Shown here piece after piece: positions 23,002 through 32,602 of a stretch of DNA of 64,000 nucleotides (positions within the stretch are counted from its first letter, which is position 1; the number at the start of each line of letters is the position of its first letter). Made by a program: the position numbers and the translations under genes. The notes beneath the pieces were generated by a model, which was given only the letters and a program-made list of their open reading frames with translations, did no database searches and was not told where the DNA came from. Source of the DNA: Chitinophaga pinensis (GTDB lineage: Bacteria; Bacteroidota; Bacteroidia; UBA4408); contig CAMAVS010000001.1 of NCBI GenBank assembly GCA_945861665.1, forward strand, positions 1 to 64,000. Direction: 5' to 3'.

Positions 23002-24606
23002 ATGAAGCATTCTAAATCACTCTTACTCGCCACTGTAATATTTTTTATCTGTAATTCATCAAAAGCACAGGTATCTGAAATAAGTCCAGCAATGGATAAA
23101 ATTGCGGCCGTAATGCAGTACATTAATTATTATTATGTTGATTCTGTAAAACAGGAAAAGCTAACAGAGGATGCCATCAATGGAGTATTAAAAGAACTAG
23201 ACCCCCACTCTGTATACATTTCAAAAAAAGAATTGAATGCCATGAATGAACCTTTGCAAGGAAATTTTGATGGCATAGGTGTTCAATTTAATATTCTGCA
23301 CGACACTATAACAGTTGTAGCAGCTATACCTGGGGGACCTTCCGAAAAACTGGGAATACAAGGAGGTGATAAAATAATATTGATTGAAACAGAAAACGTA
23401 GCAGGTAAAAAAGTTAAGAATGAGGATGTGATGAAAAAACTGCGTGGTCCAAAAGGCACAAAAGTAAAAGTGAGTATTAAGCGTTCTGGAATAAAGGACT
23501 TAATTGATTTTACCATTACGCGTGATAAAATTCCATTGTACAGCATTGATGCTACATATATGGCAACACCTACAATTGGTTATATAAAACTCAGTCGTTT
23601 TGCACGTACCTCTATGGATGAGTTTAGGGAATCATTAAAGACATTGAAAGATAAAGGAGCAAAAGATTTAATTCTTGACCTTACAGACAATGGTGGTGGT
23701 TATTTGGATATAGCTTTTGAACTTTCAGACCAATTTTTAGAGGATAAAAAGTTGATTGTTTATACGCAAGGAGTTAAATCACCACGCAAAGAATATGTTG
23801 CAACCAACAAAGGCGAATTTGAAAAAGGACGTGTAGTAGTGATGATAAATGAAGGTTCGGCATCGGCAAGCGAAATTTTATCGGGTGCCATACAGGATTG
23901 GGACAGAGGATTGGTAATTGGTCGCAGATCTTTTGGAAAAGGATTGGTACAAAATCAATTCCCTTTGCCTGATGGTGCAGCTATGCGATTAACCATTGCA
24001 AGGTATTATACACCTGTGGGAAGAAACATACAAAAAGCATATTCAGGTGGTGAAGATGGAGACGATGCTTATGATAAGGATTTAGCAAACAGATACAAGC
24101 ACGGTGAATTTTTTAGTGCCGACAGTATAAAGTTTCCCGATTCATTAAAATTTTTTACTCCCAATAAACGATTGGTATATGGTGGTGGTGGTATAATGCC
24201 CGATTTGTTTGTACCCCTAGATACTTCTCATACTTCAGCCTATTACTCAAAAATAATACGCAAAGGAATTCTGAACCAATTTTGCTTATCATATGTAGAC
24301 AGGAATAGAAAAAAAATAAATACTACCTACCCTACTTTTGAATACTATAAAAAGAATTTTAATGTTGACGTAGTATTGATTAATGAATTGATGAAAGAAG
24401 CCGAAAAGCAAGGAATAAAAAGAGATGAAACTGATTTTGAAAAGGTAAAAGACATTGCTAAAGTTCAAATTAGAGCAATTATTGCAGGTGATTTATACAA
24501 GCGTGATAATTCTACAGAAATATTTAATGAACTTAACGATATTTACACAAAAGCCATTCAGGTATTGCAAGATGACACCTTTAAAAAAATGAAGATTAAT
24601 AATTAA
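23002..24606 (+). CDS. S41-family carboxy-terminal processing protease
   Basis: This 534-residue protein has a signal peptide (ends at about SSKAQ), an N-terminal helical cap, a PDZ domain at about 85-170 (GVQFNILHDTITVVAAIPGGPSEK) and the S41 catalytic core. The nucleophile Ser is in NEGSASASEIL and the general-base Lys in GRRSFGKGLVQ. CtpA-type proteases cleave C-termini of periplasmic proteins. Its stop is directly followed by the ATG of the PHP phosphatase gene, so the two are translated from one transcript. Confidence 0.93.
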   Translation: MKHSKSLLLATVIFFICNSSKAQVSEISPAMDKIAAVMQYINYYYVDSVKQEKLTEDAINGVLKELDPHSVYISKKELNAMNEPLQGNFDGIGVQFNILHDTITVVAAIPGGPSEKLGIQGGDKIILIETENVAGKKVKNEDVMKKLRGPKGTKVKVSIKRSGIKDLIDFTITRDKIPLYSIDATYMATPTIGYIKLSRFARTSMDEFRESLKTLKDKGAKDLILDLTDNGGGYLDIAFELSDQFLEDKKLIVYTQGVKSPRKEYVATNKGEFEKGRVVVMINEGSASASEILSGAIQDWDRGLVIGRRSFGKGLVQNQFPLPDGAAMRLTIARYYTPVGRNIQKAYSGGEDGDDAYDKDLANRYKHGEFFSADSIKFPDSLKFFTPNKRLVYGGGGIMPDLFVPLDTSHTSAYYSKIIRKGILNQFCLSYVDRNRKKINTTYPTFEYYKKNFNVDVVLINELMKEAEKQGIKRDETDFEKVKDIAKVQIRAIIAGDLYKRDNSTEIFNELNDIYTKAIQVLQDDTFKKMKINN

Positions 24607-25353
24607 ATGGCACTTTTCGGCAACTTATTTACCAATTCCAAAACAAACGAAGCAGCCGATTTGTCTGTTTTAAAAACAGATATTCATTCGCATTTAATTC
24701 CCGGGATTGACGATGGTGCTAAGTCGATTGAAGACAGTATGGCGATGATAACAGAATTTTACAACTTGGGTTATCGAAAATTAATTACTTCACCGCACAT
24801 AATGAGTGATTTTTACCGAAATAAAAATGAAACTATATTAAACGGTTTAGAAATAGTTCGTAATGCGATTAAAGAAGCTAAAATTGATATTACTATTGAC
24901 GCTGTTGCTGAATATTACCTAGATGCTGATTTTGAATACAAATTAGACAGCGAAAAATTACTCACTTTTGGTAATAATTATTTATTATTCGAAATATCCT
25001 ACATGAATCCACCGGATAACTTAAATGCAATAGTATTTAAAATGCAAACAATGGGTTACAAGCCCGTTATGGCACACCCAGAACGATACAATTTTTGGCA
25101 TAAAGATTTTGACAAGTACTTGGATTTGCACGACAAAGGCATACTACTGCAAATGAACATTAATTCTTTAACTGGCTATTATTCTATACCCACTAAAAAA
25201 ATTGCGGAGCAAATGATAAAAAAAGGAATTATAGCTTTGCTGGGAAGCGATTGTCATCACTTAGGACATATAAAATCATTGCAAAATGTTGTGTATGAAA
25301 AATCGCTGCACACACTTTTAGAATCAGGGAAATTACTAAACAACACACTTTAA
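24607..25353 (+). CDS. PHP-domain tyrosine-protein phosphatase, CpsB/YwqE family
   Basis: This 248-residue protein has the PHP metal motifs DIHSHLIPGIDDGAK (residues about 25-39), SPHIM, AHPERYNFW and GSDCHHLG, matching CpsB/YwqE phosphatases. These dephosphorylate tyrosine kinases that control capsule polymerisation. No BY-kinase is in view, but glycan genes lie about 16 kb upstream. The N-terminus ALFGNLF suggests a cytoplasmic protein. It is translationally adjacent to the S41 protease gene. Confidence 0.88.
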   Translation: MALFGNLFTNSKTNEAADLSVLKTDIHSHLIPGIDDGAKSIEDSMAMITEFYNLGYRKLITSPHIMSDFYRNKNETILNGLEIVRNAIKEAKIDITIDAVAEYYLDADFEYKLDSEKLLTFGNNYLLFEISYMNPPDNLNAIVFKMQTMGYKPVMAHPERYNFWHKDFDKYLDLHDKGILLQMNINSLTGYYSIPTKKIAEQMIKKGIIALLGSDCHHLGHIKSLQNVVYEKSLHTLLESGKLLNNTL

Positions 25354-25398
25354 ATTATGACATATATATATTTAAACAGCGGTTTACAATGCAACTCT

Positions 25399-25641
25399 GA
25401 ATTATGTTGCGAGCATTGCGTTTTCGCATCCACATCCGTTTAGTTTCCAACTTGCAAATCCTGTTAAGATTCCAGATTCAGTAATACCATTAATTAAGGT
25501 TGAATTTGCGGTCGGATAATCAATTGTTGTCAATATATCTTTTTGTAGGTCAAATAAAAAGCCATGCCCATATAATCCTTTATTACCAAATGGTTCTGTT
25601 TCATAAACCCACACAATTAATCCAGACTGCTTTACCTGCAG
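25399..25641 (-). pseudogene. Gene fragment resembling HAF-type repeats
   Basis: The minus-strand frame contains GHGFLFDLQKDILTTIDYPTANSTLINGITESGILTGF, close to the repeating unit of HAF-type extracellular proteins (FLYDG..TTIDYPGA...GIN.SG.IVG). The frame is open from a stop near 25641 but has no ATG; the track start is GTG in mid-sequence. Upstream, in another frame, ATG ACT TTT ATT could be a remnant signal start. With only about one repeat and no signal peptide in frame, this looks like a truncated relic rather than a gene. The remaining sequence between 25354 and 25704 shows nothing else. Confidence 0.45.
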
Positions 25642-25704
25642 TTAACACTAAAATAAAAGTCATAATTTTTTGAAGGGCAGTTTACAACAATGATTATTAT
25701 AAAG

Positions 25705-26436
25705 CTACCTGCTTTTTTCCTTTTTCTTATCTTCTGCTTGTAAATCAATAGTACCTCCTTGATAGCCCATTTGTTTTAAAATCCACTGCTGCTTTTTCTT
25801 TATGTAGACGGTTGGATTTGCAGGTGACCATTTTCTTGGGTTAGGTAATACTGCAGCAATTAAGGCAGCTTGTGAAGCACTAAGTTTAGCTGCACTTTTT
25901 TGAAAATATTCTTGCGCAGCAGCCTCCGTACCATAAATACCATCGCCCATTTCAATAACATTTAAATAAACTTCCATAATACGCTCTTTGCCCCATATTA
26001 CTTCAATAAGCAAGGTAAAATAAGCTTCCAGCCCTTTTCTTAGCCAACTTCGCCCCTGCCACAAAAACACATTTTTTGCTGTTTGCTGACTTATGGTACT
26101 TCCTCCCCGCATTTTTTTTCCTTTCTTTTTATCATTATACTCCAACGCCTTTTCAATAGCTTTCATATCAAAACCGTTGTGTTCCATAAATAATTGGTCT
26201 TCAGAACAAAGTACCGCAAGTGGCATATTGTTAGATACTTTATCAATTGAAACCCAACCCTTTGAGCATTTAATGCTTTTACCATCTCCCAACTGCTCAG
26301 CCATACGAGTAATCATAAGAGGGGTAAATGGAACAGGAATAAAACGAAAAATAATAACTGAAACAATGCTAAGAAAAAACAACGCAAGTGTTGATTTCCA
26401 AACTATTCTCCATACTTGCTTAAAAAAATCTTTCAT
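25705..26436 (-). CDS. mtgA: Monofunctional peptidoglycan transglycosylase MtgA
   Basis: This 243-residue protein has one N-terminal membrane helix (about 13-31) and a GT51 domain with motifs SEDQLFMEHNGFD (catalytic Glu), RGGSTISQQTAKN, RKGLEAYFTLLIEVIWGKERIMEVYLN and EAAAQEYFQKSA. It polymerises lipid II into glycan strands and lacks the transpeptidase domain of bifunctional PBPs. The Lys-rich tail ends at about residue 243. It is divergent from the PD40 operon, and a -7 box lies 25 nt upstream. Confidence 0.94.
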   Translation of the reverse strand: MKDFFKQVWRIVWKSTLALFFLSIVSVIIFRFIPVPFTPLMITRMAEQLGDGKSIKCSKGWVSIDKVSNNMPLAVLCSEDQLFMEHNGFDMKAIEKALEYNDKKKGKKMRGGSTISQQTAKNVFLWQGRSWLRKGLEAYFTLLIEVIWGKERIMEVYLNVIEMGDGIYGTEAAAQEYFQKSAAKLSASQAALIAAVLPNPRKWSPANPTVYIKKKQQWILKQMGYQGGTIDLQAEDKKKEKSR

Positions 26437-26461
26437 ACAAAAGGTTACAAATCCTTAATTG

Positions 26462-26469
26462 CAAAAGTA
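26462..26469 (-). promoter_or_regulatory. -7 promoter box of mtgA
   Basis: On the minus strand this reads TACTTTTG, matching TAnnTTTG, 25 nt before the ATG. Confidence 0.5.
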
Positions 26470-26516
26470 AAAAGCATCCAGCATAAATTGCAATTTTTAT
26501 TGCTAAAAAATCCTGG

Positions 26517-26548
26517 TTTGGCTAAATTTCCTTAATTTGGTATCTTTA
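26517..26548 (+). promoter_or_regulatory. Promoter of the PD40-mutase-WD40 operon
   Basis: TTTG at 26517-26520 and TATCTTTA at 26541-26548 are separated by 20 nt, fitting the -33/-7 layout with one mismatch. The ATG at 26581 follows 32 nt later. Confidence 0.5.
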
Positions 26549-26580
26549 ATTGTAAAGATTTTATGTAGAGTCCTGTTTTC

Positions 26581-28233
26581 ATGTTAAAAACTAATTTAAA
26601 AATTACATTCATTATTCTGTTTATTTCGCAGCTTACTATTAGTAATTGCTATGGTCAGTTGGATAAAGCAATGAATGATTATTACACAAAGAAAAATTAC
26701 GATGCTTGTATTCCTTTATTAGAGAAATTACTTAAAACTCAGTCGCGCAATTTAGAATATCAAGAAAAGCTCGCCATTTGCTTTTTAAATACCAACGGTG
26801 ACCGTTCACGGGCTATTTCAAACTTGGATTACTTATCAAAAAACATTTCTACACCAAGTTTGCTTTTCGATTTAGGTCGTGCTTACCAATATGGCAATAA
26901 GTTTGACGAAGCTATTGTTGCCTATACAAAATATAAATCAAAAGTATCGGGAAAAGAAGCTGCAAAAGCTGAAAGAGCTATTGAAACTTGCAATAATGGC
27001 AAGGAACTTATAAAAAAACCAGTGAATGTTACCTTTAAAAATCTAGGAAAAAATATAAATTCTGAATTTCCCGATTATTACCCATTTATTCCGGCTGATG
27101 AATCGTATATAGTGCTTACAACTCGCAGAAAAGGTGCCGGTTCTATTCAAGACCCAGACGGTTATTTTACTTCCGATATATATTTATCCTCTGTAAAAAA
27201 TGGAGAGTGGGAAAAATGTAAATCTGCAGGTTCTAACATTAACACTGCTGAGGACGAGCAATGTGTAGGTATAACATCGGATGGAAAACAAATTATGATT
27301 TACATTGATCACCAAGAATCATTTGGAGATATTTATTATTCAGTGAAAGGCCCTAAAAGTTTAGGAAATACTGAACCTTACGGGTACAATATCAATTCTA
27401 CCAGTTTAGAAACTTCGGGATCCATTACTTCTGATGGAAACAGCATTGTGTTTGCTAGCAAGAAACCAGGAGGATTTGGAGGTAACGATCTGTATATGTG
27501 TAAAAAACTACCCGATAATGAATGGAGCCTCCCCTTGAATTTAGGATCAAATATCAACACAAAATATGATGAAGACTTTCCACATTTATCAGAAGATAAT
27601 TTAACGCTCTATTTTTCATCACAAGGGCATAACAGTATGGGGGGGTTTGATTTATTTAAATCGAAATACGATACCAATAGTACTATATGGAACAAGCCAC
27701 TAAATATGGGATATCCAATAAATACAGCTTACGATGAGATGACATTTTGTGTATCTAGATCAAATCGTTACGGATATATAAGTGCCTATAAACCTGGTGG
27801 AATTGGTGATTTGGATATTTACAAAGTAATTTTTAATGATATAGAATACAAAAAAACACTTTTTACAGGAAAAATAATTGTTGGTGATTCTTTAAAGCCA
27901 AATGTAGTTGCATTAATAAAAGTAAAAGACGCTGTAACCAATAAGTTAATTGGCTCTTATAAACCTAAAGCAAGTGGAAAATATATAATTATATTACCAG
28001 AAGGAGAATACAATATAAGCATCGAAGCAGAAGAGTATGACACATATAATGATAAATTAAATGTGATGGGTAAAAGTGATTTCAAAGAAATGGTACAACG
28101 CAATTATCGATTAGCAAAAAAAGGAAGTACAGCCCCTTCTGCCTCTACTCCGATTATAAACAATACAAAAGTAGCACACAAAACAAGCGAAAAACAGCAA
28201 CCGATTAAAACTATAGCTATTCCAAAAAAATAA
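26581..28233 (+). CDS. Secreted TPR/PD40 beta-propeller protein
   Basis: This 550-residue protein has a signal peptide (ends at about CYGQ), TPR-like helices at about 27-140 ([18 protein letters not shown]), WD40-like PD40 repeats at about 160-420 ([68 protein letters not shown]) and a carboxypeptidase-like beta domain at about 430-510. It resembles the OmpA/PD40 protein at 60610-62634 but has no OmpA domain, so it probably does not bind peptidoglycan directly. It is the first gene of an operon with the mutase subunit. Confidence 0.85.
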   Translation: MLKTNLKITFIILFISQLTISNCYGQLDKAMNDYYTKKNYDACIPLLEKLLKTQSRNLEYQEKLAICFLNTNGDRSRAISNLDYLSKNISTPSLLFDLGRAYQYGNKFDEAIVAYTKYKSKVSGKEAAKAERAIETCNNGKELIKKPVNVTFKNLGKNINSEFPDYYPFIPADESYIVLTTRRKGAGSIQDPDGYFTSDIYLSSVKNGEWEKCKSAGSNINTAEDEQCVGITSDGKQIMIYIDHQESFGDIYYSVKGPKSLGNTEPYGYNINSTSLETSGSITSDGNSIVFASKKPGGFGGNDLYMCKKLPDNEWSLPLNLGSNINTKYDEDFPHLSEDNLTLYFSSQGHNSMGGFDLFKSKYDTNSTIWNKPLNMGYPINTAYDEMTFCVSRSNRYGYISAYKPGGIGDLDIYKVIFNDIEYKKTLFTGKIIVGDSLKPNVVALIKVKDAVTNKLIGSYKPKASGKYIIILPEGEYNISIEAEEYDTYNDKLNVMGKSDFKEMVQRNYRLAKKGSTAPSASTPIINNTKVAHKTSEKQQPIKTIAIPKK

Positions 28234-28243
28234 ATTATTATTA

Positions 28244-29812
28244 ATGGGAGATATAAAATTACGCCAAGATAAATTTGAGACCGACTCCGGAATTGAAATA
28301 AAATCTACCTATCCCCAACAAACTACTGAAGAAAAGCCTGGAGAATTCCCTTATACTAGAGGTGTTCAGTCGACAATGTACCGAAGTCAACTTTGGACAA
28401 TGCGGCAATATGCAGGGTTTTCTACTGCCGAAGAATCTAATAAACGATACCATTATTTACTCAACAATGGAACAACCGGATTGTCGGTTGCTTTTGATTT
28501 ACCTACTCAAATTGGATACGACAGCGACAATAAATTTTCGGACGGTGAGGTAGGAAAAGCTGGTGTTGCTATTGATTCATTAAAGGATATGGAAATATTG
28601 TTTGATGGCATAAAATTAGAGAATATAACTACTTCAATGACCATTAACTCTACAGCTTCTATACTATTGGCTATGTATATTGCATTAGCAAAAAAACAAG
28701 GAGCCGACTTAAATAAAATATCTGGCACTATACAAAACGATATATTGAAAGAGTATGCCGCAAGAGGAACATACATTTATCCTCCCAATCCATCGATGCG
28801 CATTATTACCGATATTTTCGAATATTGCAGCAAAGAAGTTCCAAAATGGAATACTATTTCTATTTCAGGATACCATATTCGAGAAGCAGGAGCAACAGCC
28901 GTTCAAGAATTAGCATTTACCTTGTCGAATGGAAAATCGTACTTAAAAGCAGCAATAGAAAAAGGATTGGATATAAATGTATTTGCAAAACGATTGTCAT
29001 TTTTTTTTAATGCACATAACAATTTGTTTGAAGAAGTTGCAAAATTTCGAGCTGCAAGAAGAATGTGGGCGAACATTACCAAAGAACTTGGCGCCACTGA
29101 CCCGAAAGCAATGATGCTGCGCTTTCATACTCAAACAGGTGGTTCAACACTTACAGCACAACAACCACAAAATAATATTATTCGAGTAACAACACAAGCC
29201 CTTTCAGCAGTTTTAGGTGGCACACAATCATTACACACAAACGGTTTTGATGAGGCTATTGCATTGCCTACAGAAGAAGCTGCGCGTATTGCTATACGTA
29301 CACAACAAATAATTGCATTCGAAAGTGGTACAGCAGATACAGTTGATCCATTAGCGGGCTCTTACTTTGTAGAAGCGCTTACAGATGAAGTTGAACAAAA
29401 AGCTTGGGAATACATTGGTATTATTGATTCAATGGGAGGCTCAGTAAGAGCTATTGAAGAGGGATATATTCAGGAAGAGATTGCTCGCTCGGCATACACC
29501 TACCAAAACGATATTGAGAAAGGAAAAAAAATAATAGTAGGTGTAAATAAATTTACTGCCGAAGAAAAACCCATACAGGATATTTTTACAGTAGACGACT
29601 CTATCCGAAAAGTACAAATAGATAAAATAACACAAGTAAAAGCAGAACGTAATAACGATAAAATAAAAAGTATATTGAGCAAACTCGATGCGGATGCAAG
29701 GGGCAATACAAACTTGATGCCCACCATATTAGAAGCCTGCGAAAACTATGCTACACTTGGAGAAATAGCCGATACACTTAGAAATGTATTTGGTGAATAC
29801 AAAGCACAATAA
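28244..29812 (+). CDS. Methylmalonyl-CoA mutase, catalytic subunit without B12 domain
   Basis: This 522-residue protein covers the TIM-barrel substrate domain of methylmalonyl-CoA mutase ([57 protein letters not shown]) and ends where fused enzymes continue into the cobalamin domain. The Tyr in RQYAGF and the Ala in SVAFD are the residues that distinguish methylmalonyl-CoA mutase from 2-hydroxyisobutyryl-CoA mutase (Ile and Asp there). It interconverts methylmalonyl-CoA and succinyl-CoA in propionate metabolism. The matching B12-binding subunit is at 47650-48057. It starts 10 nt after the PD40 gene. Confidence 0.9.
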   Translation: MGDIKLRQDKFETDSGIEIKSTYPQQTTEEKPGEFPYTRGVQSTMYRSQLWTMRQYAGFSTAEESNKRYHYLLNNGTTGLSVAFDLPTQIGYDSDNKFSDGEVGKAGVAIDSLKDMEILFDGIKLENITTSMTINSTASILLAMYIALAKKQGADLNKISGTIQNDILKEYAARGTYIYPPNPSMRIITDIFEYCSKEVPKWNTISISGYHIREAGATAVQELAFTLSNGKSYLKAAIEKGLDINVFAKRLSFFFNAHNNLFEEVAKFRAARRMWANITKELGATDPKAMMLRFHTQTGGSTLTAQQPQNNIIRVTTQALSAVLGGTQSLHTNGFDEAIALPTEEAARIAIRTQQIIAFESGTADTVDPLAGSYFVEALTDEVEQKAWEYIGIIDSMGGSVRAIEEGYIQEEIARSAYTYQNDIEKGKKIIVGVNKFTAEEKPIQDIFTVDDSIRKVQIDKITQVKAERNNDKIKSILSKLDADARGNTNLMPTILEACENYATLGEIADTLRNVFGEYKAQ

Positions 29813-29817
29813 TATTA

Positions 29818-30729
29818 ATGACTTCACTAGCCGTTAAAAAAAGAGCCGATTTAAAAGGTCATAACGGATCAATTTACACATTAGAAAAATCGGAAAGCGA
29901 CACCTTAATTTTTTCGGGTAGCAGCGATAAGTATGTTACTTGTTGGTCCATTGAAAAAAATAAGGCAGATAACTTTGCTGCTCAATTTCCACACATTGTT
30001 TATTCCTTAAAACTCATTAATGAAAAAAAATTATTGTTGGCAGGCACTTCTAGCGGCACCTTACATATTATCGACTTAATTCAAAAAAAAGAAATAAAGC
30101 TTTTACAGCTACATACTCAAGCCATTTTTAGCATTTGCTATTCTAAGCTGAATAAGCTTTTTTATTGCGCTTCGGCAGACGGCAGTATATCGATGATTTC
30201 TATTGAAGATTTTTCAATACTAAAAATTAAAAAACTCTGTAATGAAAAAGTTCGCTCCATTGCTATCAATTCAACCCAAACAGAACTTGCCATTGCTTCT
30301 GGCGATGGAAAAATAAGAATACTACATACCAATTCTTTTGAGGAAATCAAAGTCATTGACGCACACCAACTCTCTGTCAATTGTGTTGTGTATCATCCAA
30401 ATGGAAAGCAATTGTTAAGTGGCGGAAGAGATGCACATTTAAATATCTGGGATACTACTTTTTATCAATTAATAAAAAGCATACCCGCTCATAACTATGC
30501 TATCTATGATATTGTATTTAGTCCAAATAACAAGTATTTTGCTACTGCAAGCAGAGACAAAACGATTAAAATTTGGAATGCGGAAGATGCAAATTTATTA
30601 CTGAGAATAGACAAAAAAAAATACGATGGGCATAGTAATTCTGTAAATAAAATCCTTTGGAGTAATTACAAGAATTACTTAATTAGTGCCGGTGATGATA
30701 GAGTAATTATTGTTTGGGAGATTGGCTGA
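29818..30729 (+). CDS. WD40 repeat protein
   Basis: This 303-residue protein has about seven WD40 repeats and almost nothing else, for example HNGSIYTLEKSESDTLIFSGSSDKYVTCW at the start, NGKQLLSGGRDAHLNIWDT in the middle and YLISAGDDRVIIVWEIG at the end. That makes a single seven-bladed propeller. No signal peptide is present, so it should be cytoplasmic and act as a protein-interaction scaffold; its partner is unknown. It starts 5 nt after the mutase stop, so it is co-transcribed with it. Confidence 0.9.
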   Translation: MTSLAVKKRADLKGHNGSIYTLEKSESDTLIFSGSSDKYVTCWSIEKNKADNFAAQFPHIVYSLKLINEKKLLLAGTSSGTLHIIDLIQKKEIKLLQLHTQAIFSICYSKLNKLFYCASADGSISMISIEDFSILKIKKLCNEKVRSIAINSTQTELAIASGDGKIRILHTNSFEEIKVIDAHQLSVNCVVYHPNGKQLLSGGRDAHLNIWDTTFYQLIKSIPAHNYAIYDIVFSPNNKYFATASRDKTIKIWNAEDANLLLRIDKKKYDGHSNSVNKILWSNYKNYLISAGDDRVIIVWEIG

Positions 30730-30812
30730 AATTAGAAATAGTGTAGAGTGCTTTTCTAAAAACAACCAGGAAGTTGAATTTCCAATTTGTGACCTCAAGC
30801 TGAAGTATAAGA

Positions 30813-31433
30813 CTAGCGCTTTAGTATCCTTGTCGCTTTTAACTCAACATCACAGAAAGTAAATTCTGCTACATCTTTACCGGCTAACCAATCGTTTTCA
30901 TTGTCAGGAGTTAAAATCACCGGCATTCGTTTTTTACTGTTGTTTATTTCAGCCATAAGTGGATTCGCTTCGGTTGTTACAATACTATAGCTACTTATTT
31001 TTTCACCTGTATTTTTGTGTCTCCATTCGCTCCAAAGACCTGCAAAGGAAAATAATTCTTCACTTGGCAATGTAATTAAATGCTGTCTTTTCTTTTTCCC
31101 CTTTGTATCGATCCACTGCCATTCCATAAATCCGTCAGCCAGTACCAAACACCTTTTAGTAATGCTTGATTCAAAAGCTGGTTTTTCCGATAAAGATTCT
31201 ATTTTCGCATTCAATGTATAGGTTTGTATGCTTTTATCTCTTGCCCATTCAGGTATTAAGCCCCAAGTAAAAACTTGTATTTTATCTTTTACTATATCCG
31301 TAATTACGGGTGTATAAGGATGGATTGAACCATTATAATGATTTGACACAATATTAGAACCTTCTACTATCTTAGCGTTAAATCTTTTCTCTAACAACTC
31401 TGGCTCTTTGCTTTGCTTTAAATGAAAACACAT
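30813..31433 (-). CDS. SRAP (YedK/HMCES-type) abasic-site protein
   Basis: This 206-residue protein begins MCFHLK, with the catalytic Cys at position 2 that becomes the N-terminus after Met removal. It contains the SRAP motifs TWGLIPEWAR, NAKIESLSEKPAF, RCLVLADGFMEWQW and RMPVIL. SRAP proteins form a covalent thiazolidine link with abasic sites in single-stranded DNA and shield them. It stands alone and a TAACTTTG promoter box lies 55 nt upstream. Confidence 0.93.
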   Translation of the reverse strand: MCFHLKQSKEPELLEKRFNAKIVEGSNIVSNHYNGSIHPYTPVITDIVKDKIQVFTWGLIPEWARDKSIQTYTLNAKIESLSEKPAFESSITKRCLVLADGFMEWQWIDTKGKKKRQHLITLPSEELFSFAGLWSEWRHKNTGEKISSYSIVTTEANPLMAEINNSKKRMPVILTPDNENDWLAGKDVAEFTFCDVELKATRILKR

Positions 31434-31488
31434 TGAATTATAAATTTACTGAATTACTTAGTCAAACTTATTAGCTTTTAACAAGGCG

Positions 31489-31496
31489 CAAAGTTA
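31489..31496 (-). promoter_or_regulatory. -7 promoter box of the SRAP gene
   Basis: On the minus strand this reads TAACTTTG, matching TAnnTTTG, 55 nt before the ATG. A second match, TAAGTTTG (31463-31470), lies 29 nt before the ATG, so either could be used. Confidence 0.4.
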
Positions 31497-31586
31497 GTTA
31501 AATATATTAGGGTTTGGTTATTAGATGTTAGTTGAAGTAATTAATACAATTCCTTCTCAGCAAAAAAAGTTGATCTCAATAACGCA

Positions 31587-32399
31587 CTAGATTAACATCA
31601 AATACGCCACCACAAAAGGCACCGAAAATAAAAAGCTATCAAAGCGGTCGAGAATGCCACCGTGCCCGGGAATAATATTACCTGAATCTTTAATGTTAAC
31701 ACTACGCTTTAACATTGATTCAACTAAATCGCCCAATGAACCTGTAAAGACAATAATGAAAGCTAAAACTAACCAATTGTAAAAAGTAATGTCTATAAAA
31801 TTACGTGATATAAAAAAGGCAGCTACCATTGCAAAAACAAAACCACCCATGCTTCCTTCCCACGTTTTTTTAGGTGAAATACGTTCAAATAACTTAGTGC
31901 GCCCAAATTTCAGACCGGCTAAATATGCCCCCGTATCGTTGCTCCAAATAATAATAAAAACACCCAAAATAACGTGAAAATTATAGTTTAAAGTAATTGA
32001 ATCAAACACCAAAAAATGCAATAAAGCAAAAGGAACGGATACATAAAAAACACCCAATACAGTATATGCAATATTTTCAATAGGATACTTTTTATTTCGA
32101 AATAATTCAGCAATAAAAACAAATAGAAGTAGTGGGATAAACAAAAACAAAAAATGCGGATTCAAATAACCCTTAATGCTGCAATAGGTTGCCGAATACA
32201 TCAGAACAGTGATTATAACCCCTATCCACTTTTGCGGACTCAAACCACCCTTGTGGGCTACATTATAAAACTCAATAGTGCCAATTGTGCTTAAAAATAA
32301 GAACAGTACAAAAAAAGAATATTCGCACCACACAATAGAGCCTATTAATACAATTAAAAAAACAATACCCGCAAAGGTGCGTGTCCAAAAATTACTCAA
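31587..32399 (-). CDS. cdsA: Phosphatidate cytidylyltransferase CdsA
   Basis: This 270-residue membrane protein has about seven to eight helices and the CDP-diglyceride synthase signature near the C-terminus, GSLGDLVESMLKRSVNIKD followed by PGHGGILDRFDS. It makes CDP-diacylglycerol from phosphatidic acid and CTP for phospholipid synthesis. Its start overlaps the DUF2007 stop by 8 nt, and it is the last gene of the rsfS-ftsH-LUD-DUF2007-cdsA operon. Confidence 0.94.
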   Translation of the reverse strand: MSNFWTRTFAGIVFLIVLIGSIVWCEYSFFVLFLFLSTIGTIEFYNVAHKGGLSPQKWIGVIITVLMYSATYCSIKGYLNPHFLFLFIPLLLFVFIAELFRNKKYPIENIAYTVLGVFYVSVPFALLHFLVFDSITLNYNFHVILGVFIIIWSNDTGAYLAGLKFGRTKLFERISPKKTWEGSMGGFVFAMVAAFFISRNFIDITFYNWLVLAFIIVFTGSLGDLVESMLKRSVNIKDSGNIIPGHGGILDRFDSFLFSVPFVVAYLMLI

Positions 32400-32601
32400 T
32401 GTGTAGGGTTTTAATTATTTTTAATGCTTTCATTACATCATCAACGTGTACATACAATTTTCTCTCTCCAAAAACAGGATAGGATGTGTCTTGATGGTTT
32501 AATTCAACAACTTTAACATTATTTTCTTCGAGCATCGATATCAACAAGTATGTTTCCTGTATGTTCATTGACGTAAATACTTTTTCCCAATCCTTTTCCA
32601 T
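32392..32601 (-). CDS. DUF2007 domain protein
   Basis: The protein has 69 residues from MEKDWEKVFTSMNIQETYLL; the track start lies 8 codons upstream inside the LUD gene. It matches the DUF2007 fold, a small ferredoxin-like domain resembling PII or ACT proteins, with the FGERKLYVHVDDVMKAL segment. The family is described only as putative signal transducing. The gene begins 1 nt after the LUD stop and overlaps cdsA by 8 nt, so it is translationally coupled to both. No partner is known to me. Confidence 0.8.
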   Translation of the reverse strand: MEKDWEKVFTSMNIQETYLLISMLEENNVKVVELNHQDTSYPVFGERKLYVHVDDVMKALKIIKTLHIE

Positions 32602-32602
32602 T

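Noticed and set aside
28244-29812. 2-hydroxyisobutyryl-CoA mutase or isobutyryl-CoA mutase
   Set aside because: The specificity positions read Tyr (RQYAGF) and Ala (SVAFD), as in methylmalonyl-CoA mutase; the other mutases have Ile/Asp or Phe there.
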